Part shown: positions 25,464 through 34,704 of the stretch, one piece after another
Layout: each line of letters begins with the position of its first letter
Position numbering within the stretch: the stretch's first letter is position 1
DNA from: Streptosporangiaceae bacterium
Lineage (GTDB): Bacteria; Actinomycetota; Actinomycetes; Streptosporangiales; Streptosporangiaceae
Direction: 5' to 3'
Assembly (NCBI GenBank): GCA_019239975.1
Contig: JAFAZE010000068.1
Location: forward strand, 1 to 53,112
Length of the DNA: 53,112 bases
Made by a program: the position numbers and the translations under genes
The notes under the pieces: model-generated
What the model saw: only the letters and a program-made list of their open reading frames with translations
Databases searched by the model: none
Told to the model about the DNA's origin: nothing

Positions 25464-27079
25464 AGCTCCTGCTCTGCTGAGTCGTCCCGCTCGCCAGTGC
25501 GGTCACTGGCGCCTGCGTCCCCGCCCAGGAACGCGTTCATCCACGCCCCGGCCTGCTCTGGAGAAAGTGGCTCGGCCGGGCCGGCCTCGGCCGGGCTGGC
25601 ATCGTCCGGCGCGGTCCTGGCAGCCGGTGGACCGACCGTCGCCGGCCCAGCGGCGGCCGTGGCCGGATCGGCAGTCCCGCGCCTGGGGGAACGCCGGCGC
25701 GGCAACTGCCGTCTGCCGTCCTCGGCGACCGTGGTCGGCTCCGTGCCCGCTGCGGGCACCGCCGCCGGCGGCGGCACCGTCAGCGCTTCCGCGGGTGCTA
25801 CGGTTTCCACCAAGTCGTTCGGGATGCCGACGACCACCCGCACGCCGCCGTACACGGATTCCGACACATCGACCCGGAATCCGTGCCTCCGCACATACTG
25901 GCCAACCACCGCGAGGCCCGTCTGCGGGGACTCTCCCAGATCGTCAAGCCCGATAAGGCGGGCGCCGGAGGCGATCTCGCGCGCCTGAGTCAGCCGGTAG
26001 TCGTCGAGGCCGACGCCGCAGTCGTGCACTTCGATGACCGCGCCGCGCTGCACCGCCCGGATCGTCACCGGCACAGACGTCGCGGGCGGCGAGGACTGAG
26101 TGGCGTTGGCGAGCAGTTCGGCGACCAGGTGGATGAGCGGCTCGACGACCGGCGCGGTCGCCGCGATGTCCGGATCGCCGGCCACCTCGATGCGCTGATA
26201 GGCGATGATCCGGCCGGCCGCGGCGCGGACAACGTCCACGAGCGGAAGCGGCTTCGGCCACTGCTGACCAGGCCATTCGCTGCAGAGCACCGCCATTGAC
26301 TGCGCATGCCTGGCCTGCTGCGCCGCCGCGTGGTCCACCCGCATGGACACCTCGAGCACGTCAGGATCGCCCGGGTGGCGCTCCGCCATCAGCGTCGCCT
26401 CCTCCTGGATGCGGTGCGCTGCCGTCTGCACTCGGCGGGAAAGGGCAACCACCGCCGAACGGATCGACTCGCCCCGGTCCCCAGCCCGGACAGCCTCTGT
26501 CACCAGCCGGTCGAGCAGTTTTGCCAGCTCCGCGTCGAAGTCGTCGGGCAGTTCCGCGGACGGCACGTCCCGCCCGTCGAACGCGGCGGGCATGCGGTGC
26601 ATGACCGTGTGATCGAGGGCCCGGCGAAGCGCGGCATCCTGAAAGGCCAGGGTCTGCTGGGTCGCCCGGCTCTGGTCCAGGCGCGCGCGCAGCACGCTCT
26701 GCTCGTCGACCAGGCTCTGCTCGCGACCGCGCGCCTGCATGAGCCGCTCCTCCTGATCGGCGAGCCGGCTGGCTTGATCGGCGATCCGTTCGGCCTGCTC
26801 CGTCAGTTTGGTCTCCTGTCGGGCCGCCCGCAGCACCAGTTGAGTCAGTTCACCGCGCTGGCGTCCACCCGCACGCCAGGCCAGCCAGAGCAGGACGAGG
26901 ACCGCGACCGTGGCGGCGACCGCGACGCCGTCGGCCACTGTGATCCATATGTCAGCCGTGCCTGATCGGCGAAGCGACGAGGCGGCGACGGCATAGCCGG
27001 CCAGGCAGCAGGTGAGGATTGCGGCAACGACGGACAGCAGGGGCCGCGGCGGTGGAACTGAATTCGGAGAACTGGTCAT
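25460..27079 (-). CDS. cvnA: Conservon sensor histidine-kinase-like protein (CvnA)
   Basis: A 539-residue membrane sensor. Two transmembrane helices lie near residues 12-30 and 40-68, followed by a long coiled-coil (repeated AERIADQASRLADQEERLMQ-type heptads). The HATPase_c domain has N-box LIHLVAELLANATQSSPP, DCGVGLDD and QTGLAVVGQYVRRHGFRV. The C-terminal about 130 residues are Pro/Ala-rich and probably disordered. No standard phospho-acceptor His box is obvious, as is usual for CvnA/nitrate-sensor-like proteins. It is the first gene of the cvnA-B-C-D-E operon, and the 434-bp gap upstream should hold the operon promoter. The signal sensed is unknown. Confidence 0.93.
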   Translation of the reverse strand: MTSSPNSVPPPRPLLSVVAAILTCCLAGYAVAASSLRRSGTADIWITVADGVAVAATVAVLVLLWLAWRAGGRQRGELTQLVLRAARQETKLTEQAERIADQASRLADQEERLMQARGREQSLVDEQSVLRARLDQSRATQQTLAFQDAALRRALDHTVMHRMPAAFDGRDVPSAELPDDFDAELAKLLDRLVTEAVRAGDRGESIRSAVVALSRRVQTAAHRIQEEATLMAERHPGDPDVLEVSMRVDHAAAQQARHAQSMAVLCSEWPGQQWPKPLPLVDVVRAAAGRIIAYQRIEVAGDPDIAATAPVVEPLIHLVAELLANATQSSPPATSVPVTIRAVQRGAVIEVHDCGVGLDDYRLTQAREIASGARLIGLDDLGESPQTGLAVVGQYVRRHGFRVDVSESVYGGVRVVVGIPNDLVETVAPAEALTVPPPAAVPAAGTEPTTVAEDGRRQLPRRRSPRRGTADPATAAAGPATVGPPAARTAPDDASPAEAGPAEPLSPEQAGAWMNAFLGGDAGASDRTGERDDSAEQEL

Positions 27080-27382
27080 GACCTGCCTTCATAAATGTTC
27101 ACAAGTCAAGCTGCTCTTATGGCTCATTAGCCTGTCAGAGCACAAGAGCCACGTCGATGATGCTAGCCACATAGGCCTTGGTCCAACGGCCGATTCCGAT
27201 AGGTCGTCTCAGGTCCGATTGCCGTCTTGATCCTGCCGCCAGCCCCCCGAGGCCGGGCGGCCCTTATTCAAGCGGCTGCCTGGCGGCCGCTGGCGGCTCA
27301 CGCCCGGCGATCTGGCCGGGCTGGGTGCCGGGAAATTCCGCGCCGGCCCGCGTATCCCGCGGCCTTCGCCGCGCACAAAGAC

Positions 27383-27433
27383 CTCCGGGCGGTGAAGTGA
27401 CCGGCTGACACCGTCACGATCCACCGCCCGGAG
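27383..27433. repeat. 12-bp perfect inverted repeat with nested hairpin
   Basis: CTCCGGGCGGTG (27383-27394) and CACCGCCCGGAG (27422-27433) are exact inverted copies. Between them GTGAC (27397-27401) and GTCAC (27413-27417) form a smaller inner pair. The element lies between the S53 gene end (27514) and the conservon start (27079), both on the minus strand. It may terminate the former or regulate the latter. The remainder of the 27080-27513 gap has no recognised gene. Confidence 0.6.
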
Positions 27434-27513
27434 CTCACACTCCCCGACGACACGACGAGCAAGGGAGGGGGGACTTCACCACCGCCTCAACGTAGGCATC
27501 GCCCCGGAGGCGG

Positions 27514-29670
27514 CTATCGAGACGCTATTGCATTCGGCTGTTTGCTGCGGATGCCTTTACCGGCGGCGTCGTAGGAGTCGACGTAGTCGGTGCTGGGCGC
27601 GCCAACTCCAGTAACGTCGTCGTAGCCGGTGGTGGCGTGCAGCAGGCCGTCGTCGCCGAAGGTGATGACCCGGGTGGTGACGGGGCTGGTGGGGTCGGAA
27701 ACGTTGGTGTAATCGTTGCGGACCACGCCGAGCAGGGTGCCCGGCCCCAGCGGGCTGTCGGTGACGTCCTGAAGCGCGTAGGTGCCGTAGCGGGCATACA
27801 GCGCCGGATTGGCGAACCCAAGGGGGCGCCCGAGGGTTTGCTGGGCCAGCGCCTGGAGCGCGGCGAAGACCGGGCACGCCAGGCTGGTGCCGCCCCATCG
27901 GGTCTCGTGATACCGGGTGGATCCGTCCAGGTAGGTCTGGGTCTGGCCGACCAGGATGCCGGTGTTGTTATCCGCATCCGCGGCCACATCGGGCACCACT
28001 CGCATCGGCGTGGTCGTGGTGCTCCCGTCCGGCAAGGTCTCCGACAGGCTGGCGGGCACCACGCCGGCCTGGTAGGACGGCTGGCCGTACAGCGCGCTGG
28101 TGCCGCCACCGGCACCGGCCTCGAAGGTTGCCGGGTAGCCGGTTCCGGGAGCGGGGGTCCAGCCGGTTCCGTCCGGGGTCAGCGCGGACGCGACATCACC
28201 CCATCCGGTCTGCCACACCTGCGAGCCGTTCGCGCCGACTTCCAGTGTGGTGCCGCCGACCGCGGTCACATGAGGGTCGGAGGGGGGCCACTCGGTCCCC
28301 GGCCCATCGGCATACACCGGGCATCCGGTGTGCGGGTCGTCCTCGCCGCAGTCGCCGCTGCTGAAGTAGAAGCCGATGCCTTCGGCCGCACCCTGCAAGA
28401 AGACCTGGTCATAAACGCTCCGCACGGCCTCGCTGGTGTGACTCTCCAGGTCATCGTTCCACGAGTTGCTGACGATGGTGGCCAGCCTGCCGTCCACGAT
28501 CCGGTTCAGTGCGTCCGACAGATCGGTGTCCTGACAAGATGCCGCGGCGGCGTACACCACGTTCGCATCCGGTGCGATGTCGTGCACGGCCGTGACGTCC
28601 AGCGATTCCTCGTAGTACCAGGCACTACCACCGCAGGCGCTCACACTGTTCCAGCCGCTGGGCAGATTCTGGGTGAACTGGCCGGGCCGGAAGCCGGCGA
28701 TGCCATGGTGGCTGGCGAAGGTCTGCACGTCGGAGGCAATCGTCGGTGACGCGTACGCGTCAACGATTGCCACGGTCTGGCCCGCGCCGGCGGGCCCTGA
28801 GGACACGCCGTACGCCGAGCGCATCTGCTGCGGGGTGTAGCCGCAGTTGGTCCAGACTCCGGTGTGACCGTAGGTGGCAGGCTCGCCGGTCGCCGGGTTC
28901 TGCCCGTAGTAGGCCGAACACGGTGCGGCACGCAGTATCACCGGCGCCGGCCCTGGCAGCGTGTCATCCGGCTGGGCGGGCGAGCCCGCGTGGCGCGCCG
29001 AAACGCCGCGCAGCGGACCAGTCGCCGCGCCCATGCTGGCCGGATGGGCCAGATGCGAACCGTTGTCCAGGCCGGTGACACCCAAGACCGAGGCAGACAG
29101 CGCGCCGGGCACGGTGATCCGGCCCGCCGGAGCATAGTGCACCGCATTCCCGGCGGAGTGATCGGTGTAGTAGTCAATGGCGGTCCCGAACGCCTTCTCG
29201 GCCTGGGCAACGGAACCGTGCACAGAAACATAATGCTGGTTCATCCCGGTAACGGTCAGCCCGGCCGACTTCAGCCAGGACGTGACCGACCCGATCTGCG
29301 CCTGAGTCGGCCCGAACCTCGCCTGGTACTGAGCCGGCGTGAGGTAACGCTGATAGCTGGGGCTGTGCGGGTCGGACACCGCAGCATCGAATGCGGCAAG
29401 GCCCCGCGCATCCCGCCCAGCCAGATACACCCGGGCCGCCAGGCGCGTGCCGGGGTCGGCCGGGCCACGGTCGGCCGAGGCAGCCGCCCAGAAAGGACGA
29501 CCATCGGCAACCGCCGCCCGGCCGCCGCCCGGCCCGGCGCTTCTGGCGGCGGTCCCAGCCTCGGCGGCGGTCACCGAACCGGTAAATACCGCCAGCGCAA
29601 TTACCATCAATATCCCCATCCGGCGGCCTGCCCACCGGGACACCGGACTTCCAACTGCCTGTCTGGTCAA
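27514..29670 (-). CDS. S53 (sedolisin/kumamolisin-like) secreted peptidase, full length
   Basis: A 718-residue exported acid peptidase. A signal peptide spans about residues 16-38. The pro-kumamolisin domain (about 60-210) has LAAFDAAVSDPHSPSYQRYL, LTPAQYQARFGPT and VSVHGSVAQAEKAFGTAIDY. The catalytic domain starts near YTPQQMRSAYGV (278) and shows E354/D358 (YYEESLD), the oxyanion Asp D440 (FSSGDCG) and nucleophile S596 (WGGTSLACP). The C-terminal GVGAP segment is typical. ATG 29670 was used. Unlike the short S53 at 3769, it has the usual prodomain needed for acid-triggered self-cleavage. Confidence 0.95.
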   Translation of the reverse strand: MTRQAVGSPVSRWAGRRMGILMVIALAVFTGSVTAAEAGTAARSAGPGGGRAAVADGRPFWAAASADRGPADPGTRLAARVYLAGRDARGLAAFDAAVSDPHSPSYQRYLTPAQYQARFGPTQAQIGSVTSWLKSAGLTVTGMNQHYVSVHGSVAQAEKAFGTAIDYYTDHSAGNAVHYAPAGRITVPGALSASVLGVTGLDNGSHLAHPASMGAATGPLRGVSARHAGSPAQPDDTLPGPAPVILRAAPCSAYYGQNPATGEPATYGHTGVWTNCGYTPQQMRSAYGVSSGPAGAGQTVAIVDAYASPTIASDVQTFASHHGIAGFRPGQFTQNLPSGWNSVSACGGSAWYYEESLDVTAVHDIAPDANVVYAAAASCQDTDLSDALNRIVDGRLATIVSNSWNDDLESHTSEAVRSVYDQVFLQGAAEGIGFYFSSGDCGEDDPHTGCPVYADGPGTEWPPSDPHVTAVGGTTLEVGANGSQVWQTGWGDVASALTPDGTGWTPAPGTGYPATFEAGAGGGTSALYGQPSYQAGVVPASLSETLPDGSTTTTPMRVVPDVAADADNNTGILVGQTQTYLDGSTRYHETRWGGTSLACPVFAALQALAQQTLGRPLGFANPALYARYGTYALQDVTDSPLGPGTLLGVVRNDYTNVSDPTSPVTTRVITFGDDGLLHATTGYDDVTGVGAPSTDYVDSYDAAGKGIRSKQPNAIASR

Positions 29671-29875
29671 CTTTCGGTCCCTTCTGTCGCACGCACATCT
29701 GCCGCATGCATATCCTCGCCGCAGTCGGTGTCACATCGCTGTCATGAAGCTGCCACGCCGCCGATGCGGCCGTTCTGCAACTGATGGCTGAATGCGCTCG
29801 GGAAGGGTTTGCTGGCGGGCGCGAACGGACCGTTCCACTGGCATGTTCTCGCCCGGCCGGCGCAGAGCGGATACG

Positions 29876-29915
29876 GACCCGGCCGGGAACGGCGGTGCCC
29901 GTTCCCGGCCGGGTC
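29876..29915 (-). terminator. 17-bp perfect hairpin, terminator of the hydrolase gene
   Basis: GACCCGGCCGGGAACGG (29876-29892) pairs perfectly with 29899-29915 around a 6-base loop. It starts 21 bases beyond the stop of the hydrolase (minus strand). There is no U-tract. It may also insulate the S53 gene promoter region (29671-29875), where GAACG-GAC-CGTTC at 29823-29835 is a small palindrome. Confidence 0.7.
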
Positions 29916-29936
29916 GCTTGATGTCCCGCCGGGGCG

Positions 29937-30623
29937 TCAGCGGGTGGCGTTGGCGGCTTGCTTGATGAGCTGAGCGACGACGGCCGGCTGGGACACGTAG
30001 ATGGCGTGGCTGCCGGGGGCCTCGGTGACGGCCGCTTTGGCCCGCTCGGACATGGCACGCTGGGCGGCCGGCGGGATCATCTGGTCGTCGGTGGTGACCA
30101 GGTACCAGGACGGCTTGGTTCGCCAGGCCGGCTCCGAGACCGCCCCGTTCAGCGCGTCGATGCCAAACCCGACCTGAGAGTCGGCCATGAACGCCGCCAG
30201 CTTCTCGGGCACATCGGCTGCGAAGGAGGCCGCGAACTTGCCCCTGTCCAGGAACAGGAACCCGTCCTGAGGCGGCAGGATCGGCGGAGCCGGCGCGCCG
30301 GCGGGCGCCTCGGCGATCAGCGTGCTGAGCGACTCGCCCTTGTCGGGCGCGAACGCCGCGATGTAGGCGAGCGCGGCGACGTTGGGGTGGCTGCCGGCCT
30401 CGGTGATGACGGCGCCGCCGTAGGAGTGGCCGACCAGCACGGCGGGGCCGCCGAGGCCATCGAGGATCTGGTGGGTGGCGGCGACGTCGCCGGCCAGTGA
30501 CAGGGTGGGATTCTGCACGACCGCTACCCGGTAGCCGTCAGCGGCGAGGTGGTCGTAGACGCCCTGCCAGCCCGATCCGTCCACGAAGGCACCGTGCACG
30601 AGCACGATGTTCCTGATTGCCAT
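29937..30623 (-). CDS. Alpha/beta hydrolase
   Basis: A 228-residue small alpha/beta hydrolase of the esterase/methyl-ketone-synthase-like group. MAIRNIVLVHGAFVDGSGWQ has the oxyanion HG motif. The nucleophile elbow is GHSYGG, the acid is in YLVTTDDQMIPP and the catalytic His in APGSHAIYVSQP. ATG 30623 follows GGCAGGAG; the frame open to 30704 crosses the leader repeats and is not homologous. The substrate is unknown. It is monocistronic, with a strong hairpin after the stop and phased repeats upstream. Confidence 0.92.
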   Translation of the reverse strand: MAIRNIVLVHGAFVDGSGWQGVYDHLAADGYRVAVVQNPTLSLAGDVAATHQILDGLGGPAVLVGHSYGGAVITEAGSHPNVAALAYIAAFAPDKGESLSTLIAEAPAGAPAPPILPPQDGFLFLDRGKFAASFAADVPEKLAAFMADSQVGFGIDALNGAVSEPAWRTKPSWYLVTTDDQMIPPAAQRAMSERAKAAVTEAPGSHAIYVSQPAVVAQLIKQAANATR

Positions 30624-30652
30624 GGTTGCTCCTGCCTCAAGGGGACAGGCCC

Positions 30653-30724
30653 TCACGCCCGTCCCGAAACTCAGATACACGCCCGTTCCCGGGTCTGGGT
30701 TCACGCCCGTCCCGGTGCACGCAA
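30653..30724. repeat. Three 24-bp-phased direct repeats in the hydrolase leader/promoter
   Basis: TCACGCCCGTCCCG (30653), ACACGCCCGTTCCCG (30677) and TCACGCCCGTCCCG (30701) start exactly 24 bases apart, upstream of the hydrolase start at 30623. Conserved cores face the same side of the helix roughly every 2.3 turns. They look like binding sites of a regulator that oligomerises on DNA, or a decayed 24-bp tandem repeat. Confidence 0.6.
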
Positions 30725-30806
30725 TTCAAGTGGTAGGGAAGCGGCCAGACCAGGCAGAACAGCATGCAGAAGTAACTCGCAGGCACGCCGGTGCCGAGGC
30801 GGCTCC

Positions 30807-31316
30807 TCATCCTCGCCGGGTTATCCCGGTGACCACCCATGCCCGGCCAAGGGCGCTGCAATACAAAGCCACAATGACGAGGACCAAAGCATATTGCAGC
30901 GCGGCACTCCGGGTGTTCGCCAGGAGCGCTATGGCGAGGCCGAGCTGCACTGAGTAGCCCCCAGCCGAAATCGACGCGAAGGCGATATTCAGCTTTCTGG
31001 TTCGAAAGCCGGGGGAGAAATTTCCGGCCCGCTTCGCCCTCGGTACCAGCCGTCTGGTGGCCAGCAGGCCGACGGTTGCCATTGCGAGGCTTGACAGCCC
31101 GAAGACGACTGAGCCCCCGGTCAAGGCCACGATCGAGACCAAGAAGATGTCTACCAGGGCGACAAACGCGCTCCCGGCCAGCACAGTTCGATTCTCCCGG
31201 GTTTTGGGGTTCGCGTCATCCGCGTTGACGACCGATACGGCGACGACCAGCAATCCCAAGATGGCCGCGGACGCGCCCGCGCTTGTGATGAAGAAGCTCT
31301 CATAGTGGCCCACCAC
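30807..31316 (-). CDS. Four-helix integral membrane protein, unknown function
   Basis: A 169-residue hydrophobic protein. Transmembrane segments are visible at about 8-31 (ITSAGASAAILGLLVVAVSV), 45-66, 68-87 and 112-160 (the last probably two helices). A basic cytoplasmic loop RRLVPRAKRAGNFSPGFRTR lies in the middle. The start is GTG 31316 or the next GTG 31313; no strong ribosome-binding site is seen. I do not recognise the family. It lies between a hydrolase and an XRE-NB-ARC regulator on the same strand, with gaps of 180 and 120 bp, so operon membership is uncertain. Confidence 0.7.
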   Translation of the reverse strand: MVGHYESFFITSAGASAAILGLLVVAVSVVNADDANPKTRENRTVLAGSAFVALVDIFLVSIVALTGGSVVFGLSSLAMATVGLLATRRLVPRAKRAGNFSPGFRTRKLNIAFASISAGGYSVQLGLAIALLANTRSAALQYALVLVIVALYCSALGRAWVVTGITRRG

Positions 31317-31440
31317 AACGCCACCCTATCGGCATCGGCCCATCCGCCACCGGCTCGTCACCCTGCTGGACGACCTGGCTGGACGACCTGGCCAGCCACT
31401 CTGCCCGTCCCAGGCGGGGGAAGCTCGGGTCAGGACGAGA

Positions 31441-33690
31441 TCAGGGGGCGGCCAAGGCGTCGCAGCGGCTGCTCGCCTCGCCGTCATCGATCGCCTTGAA
31501 GACCTGCGCCGCCCGCGCGTAGGTGCGGCGGCTCTCGGCGGCCCGGCCATCCTTGGCCAGCAGGGCCGCCAGCGACTCCAGGGCCTCGGCCTGCCGGAAG
31601 TTCGGGTGGAGCGCCTCCATGAGGCCGACCGCCTCGGTGAGCGTGGTGATCGCTTCGGTCCGGCGGCCGAGAGCTCCCAGGCACTGGCCGGTCTGGAGCA
31701 GCGCGTACGGCCGGCTCTGCGCTGCGATGGCCGGTGTCATCCCCGACTCCTCGTCGTCGATCAGAGCGAGGGTGCTGCAGAAGTAATCCAGCGCCTCGCT
31801 GTAGCGTCCCTGGCCATAACGGCAGAGTCCGATGAGGGAGAGGCACTGGACGTAGGAGTCGAGGTCGCCGAGGGTCTTGAACATCTCCGCCGCCCGGGAC
31901 GCCGGCGCGGCGGCCTCATCGAGTCGTCCGAGCGTGAGCAGCGCTCGCCCGGTGGACTGGTGTGACGCGGCGACCTGCGCTGTGGCGCCGCTCCGGGTGG
32001 CCAGGTCCAGTGCCCGCGTCGCGCACCGCAGCACGGCTTGCGGGTCGCTGGGCGGCACCGAATGCACCCAGGCCAGGTAGTTCAGCTGGGCCGCCTGCTG
32101 CGCCAGATCACCAAGAGCAGCGGCGGCCTCCGAGCCAAGGGTGAACACCTCGTGCCAGTGCGAGGCATGCGGCCACCGGTCGGAGAACCAGTGCATCGAC
32201 TCCGCGCAATCCAGGACCATGGAGTGCTGCCCGCTGGCCGCCGCGGACCGCAGCGCACCCAGCCAGTTGTCCGCGTCCACACGCAGCCACAGCTCGGCAT
32301 CCTCGGCAGAGGACACGACGGCGAGGTCTGGGCCGGGCCCGGCGGGACGGCCGAAGCCCGGCTCGAACCACCGCCCGGCCATCGTGGCCATCCGCAGCAG
32401 CCACGACGTCATCCTCTCGGTCAGCGCCGCACGCTCGGCCAGGGACTCCTCGTCGAGCCGCTCACGGGCGAACCGGCGGACCAGATCATGGAACCGGTAC
32501 CGGCCCGCGGCGCTGTCCTGTAGCAGGCCGAGGTCGACGAGCTCGTCCAGAGCGTCCCAGGCCTCCCCGGCTGACGTCCCGCCCGCTACCGCCGCGAGGG
32601 CGGCGTCGAAGTCCCGGCCAGGTACCACGGCCAGCCGCCTGAACACCCGCCGTGCGGACTCTGCGAGCTGCTCGTACGACATCGCGAACGCGGTGGCGAC
32701 CTTCAGGTCGCCGGCCTTGAACTGATCCAGACGGCGCTCCTCGTCCGCCAGCCGGGCAGCGAGTTCGGCGGCATCCCATCCGGGCCGGCTGACCAGCCGG
32801 TTCCCGGTGATCCGCAGCGCGAGAGGCAATCCCTCGCACAGTTCGGCGAGCCGGGTGAGCGCCGGTTCCCCGTCGGAGACGGCACGGTCACCCAGGATCC
32901 CGGTCAGCAGCTCCGTCGCCTCCGGCAACGCCAGGGGCCTCAGAGCGAGCCGGCGTACACCCTCCAGGCCAGCCAGGAGCCGCCGGGCGGTGATCAGCGC
33001 CCGGCCCGCGCCCTCACCCGGCAGCAGCGGGCGCACCTGCTCCTCCGACCCGGCATTGTCCAGAACGACCAGGACACGCCTGTCCCGCAGCAGCGACCGG
33101 TACAACGAAGCGCGCCCCTGGACACCACCCGGGACCTGCCTGTCCGCGACACCGAGCGCGCGAAGCAGCAGCCGCAGCGCGTCACCGGCAGCCATAGGCC
33201 GTTGGGACATACCGAACAGATCGAGGAAGAACACCCCACCAGGAAAGCTCGGCCGCAGCATATGGGCGGCCCGGACGGCGAGCGTGGTCTTCCCCATGCC
33301 CCCTGAGCCTGTGATGAGACCCACCACGCCGGCGCCCTGCGGACTCTCGGCATACGCCAGCTCGCTTATCCAGTCCAGCTCCGCGGCGCGGCCGGTGAAG
33401 TCGTCAACCAGCCGGGGCAGCTCACACACACCAGCCGGACGCGCCCAGTAATCCCGCAGCCGGCCATCACGCGCCAGCTCGATGAGCTGCTCGCGAGCAT
33501 CCCCTTCCAGCGCAAGCGCATCCGCCAAAGCGGTTACGGTCCGGTGCTGAGGCCCCTTGCTCCGTCCGCGCTCCAGATCCGACAAAGTCCGGGCGCTGAC
33601 CCCCGACACCTGAGCCAGCTGCTCCAGCGTCAGGCGCGCCGCATGGCGATGACCGCGCAGCACCTCCCCGAAACCCGGGTGTCCAGTCAT
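31441..33690 (-). CDS. XRE-HTH / NB-ARC / TPR regulatory ATPase (STAND family)
   Basis: A 749-residue signal-transduction ATPase. The N-terminal XRE helix-turn-helix (residues 8-62; LTLEQLAQVSGVSARTLSDL) binds DNA. The NB-ARC domain has Walker A GSGGMGKT (128-135), Walker B VLVVLD (206-211) and GLPLALR (287-293). The C-terminal half (about 480-740) is TPR-like, with repeated helices such as ALDLATRSGATAQVAASHQS and TGRALLTLGRLDEA. ATG 33690 follows GGGAAGGG; an upstream ATG is possible at 33765. Such proteins are pathway- or development-specific activators in actinomycetes. No clear partner gene is adjacent. Confidence 0.92.
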   Translation of the reverse strand: MTGHPGFGEVLRGHRHAARLTLEQLAQVSGVSARTLSDLERGRSKGPQHRTVTALADALALEGDAREQLIELARDGRLRDYWARPAGVCELPRLVDDFTGRAAELDWISELAYAESPQGAGVVGLITGSGGMGKTTLAVRAAHMLRPSFPGGVFFLDLFGMSQRPMAAGDALRLLLRALGVADRQVPGGVQGRASLYRSLLRDRRVLVVLDNAGSEEQVRPLLPGEGAGRALITARRLLAGLEGVRRLALRPLALPEATELLTGILGDRAVSDGEPALTRLAELCEGLPLALRITGNRLVSRPGWDAAELAARLADEERRLDQFKAGDLKVATAFAMSYEQLAESARRVFRRLAVVPGRDFDAALAAVAGGTSAGEAWDALDELVDLGLLQDSAAGRYRFHDLVRRFARERLDEESLAERAALTERMTSWLLRMATMAGRWFEPGFGRPAGPGPDLAVVSSAEDAELWLRVDADNWLGALRSAAASGQHSMVLDCAESMHWFSDRWPHASHWHEVFTLGSEAAAALGDLAQQAAQLNYLAWVHSVPPSDPQAVLRCATRALDLATRSGATAQVAASHQSTGRALLTLGRLDEAAAPASRAAEMFKTLGDLDSYVQCLSLIGLCRYGQGRYSEALDYFCSTLALIDDEESGMTPAIAAQSRPYALLQTGQCLGALGRRTEAITTLTEAVGLMEALHPNFRQAEALESLAALLAKDGRAAESRRTYARAAQVFKAIDDGEASSRCDALAAP

Positions 33691-33968
33691 GGAACCGCAC
33701 CCTTCCCGGCAGCGCAGACACCCCACCCCGTTACCGGGCCAGCCTAGCCCGATCACCCTAATCACGACGATCCCATCTGACCCGCAATGGAAAGGGTGCA
33801 GCTCGTTTCGAGTGAGGCGAGGTCAGGCTCCGAGCGCGTACTGGCCCTGCGCTGGTCCCGGTACGCGCGCGCCCCTGTCGTTGGCAGCGTTCGCCTATCG
33901 GCGGCCACCTACGCCGACGCCACGGAGGCGCTGACCGGGCATTAGCACCGGTCTCCCGCTGGTGACAG

Positions 33969-34637
33969 TTAACCGGTGACCTGGAGGCCGTCGCGGACGT
34001 CGATGACGCCGAGCGCCATCCAGGCGGCGCTGAGTACCGCGTCGTGTTCGGCCCAGCTGCGGACATGGCCGGTCAGCGTGATGATGCCGTCCTTGGTATC
34101 CGCATTCACGTCGCTGTCGTCGGGGACCAGCGCAGCGCGGTCCAGCGCCTCCTGGACGTGCAAGTCGACGTCAACCGGATCGGCGGCGTAGACGATACCG
34201 ATGTCGTTGCTGACGTTGCGGACGCCGGCCACGCCGGCAACGGCCGCTTCGGCGGCGGCGCGTTCGGTGCCGTAGGACACGGTCCCGGTCAGGATGATGT
34301 TGCCGTCGTCTGCGGTCGCCTCCACGCTCTCCGGCACGGTGATGTTCTGCGCGAGCGCGTTGTTCGCCGCGGTGGCCAGCTTCACGTCATCGCGGTAGTC
34401 ACGTTCCGGCAGCGCCACCTCCAGGTGGTTGTGCACGCCCGTTACCCCGGCGACCCGCCGCGCGGCGGTCGCCGCCTCCAGGTACTGCGGGTAGCTCGGC
34501 ACCGTGCCGGTAAGTGTCACATCTCCCATGATGTTTCTGACTGTGATATCCGTGGAGTCGACCAGCGGGTCGAAGCCGAGCTCCGCTTCGACCGCCGCGC
34601 GGACGTCCTTGGTCTTGCCCACCGGGTCCTTGCTCAC
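33969..34637 (-). CDS. Triple BON-domain protein
   Basis: A 222-residue soluble protein with three BON domains in a row: DVRAAVEAELGFDPLVD...GDVTLTGTVPSYPQ; DVKLATAANNALAQNITVPE...GNIILTGTVSYGTE; and VDVDLHVQEALDRAALVPDD...GIITLTGHVRSWAE. BON domains bind phospholipids or support envelope and osmotic-stress functions. There is no signal peptide. The start is GTG 34637, after AAAGGA; the longer open frame to 34880 overlaps the next gene and is discarded. It lies 67 bp downstream of a SHOCT membrane protein on the same strand, a likely stress operon. Confidence 0.9.
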   Translation of the reverse strand: MSKDPVGKTKDVRAAVEAELGFDPLVDSTDITVRNIMGDVTLTGTVPSYPQYLEAATAARRVAGVTGVHNHLEVALPERDYRDDVKLATAANNALAQNITVPESVEATADDGNIILTGTVSYGTERAAAEAAVAGVAGVRNVSNDIGIVYAADPVDVDLHVQEALDRAALVPDDSDVNADTKDGIITLTGHVRSWAEHDAVLSAAWMALGVIDVRDGLQVTG

Positions 34638-34704
34638 TTGCCTGATCCTTTCCCTGGGCGAATGAGGGTTGCCGCTCGTTAGCCAGTGAGGTGAGGGTGA
34701 CGGG

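Noticed and set aside
30653..30724. Possible CRISPR-like array
   Set aside because: Only three 14-15-base units with ~10-base spacers and no cas genes; the geometry fits operator repeats instead.
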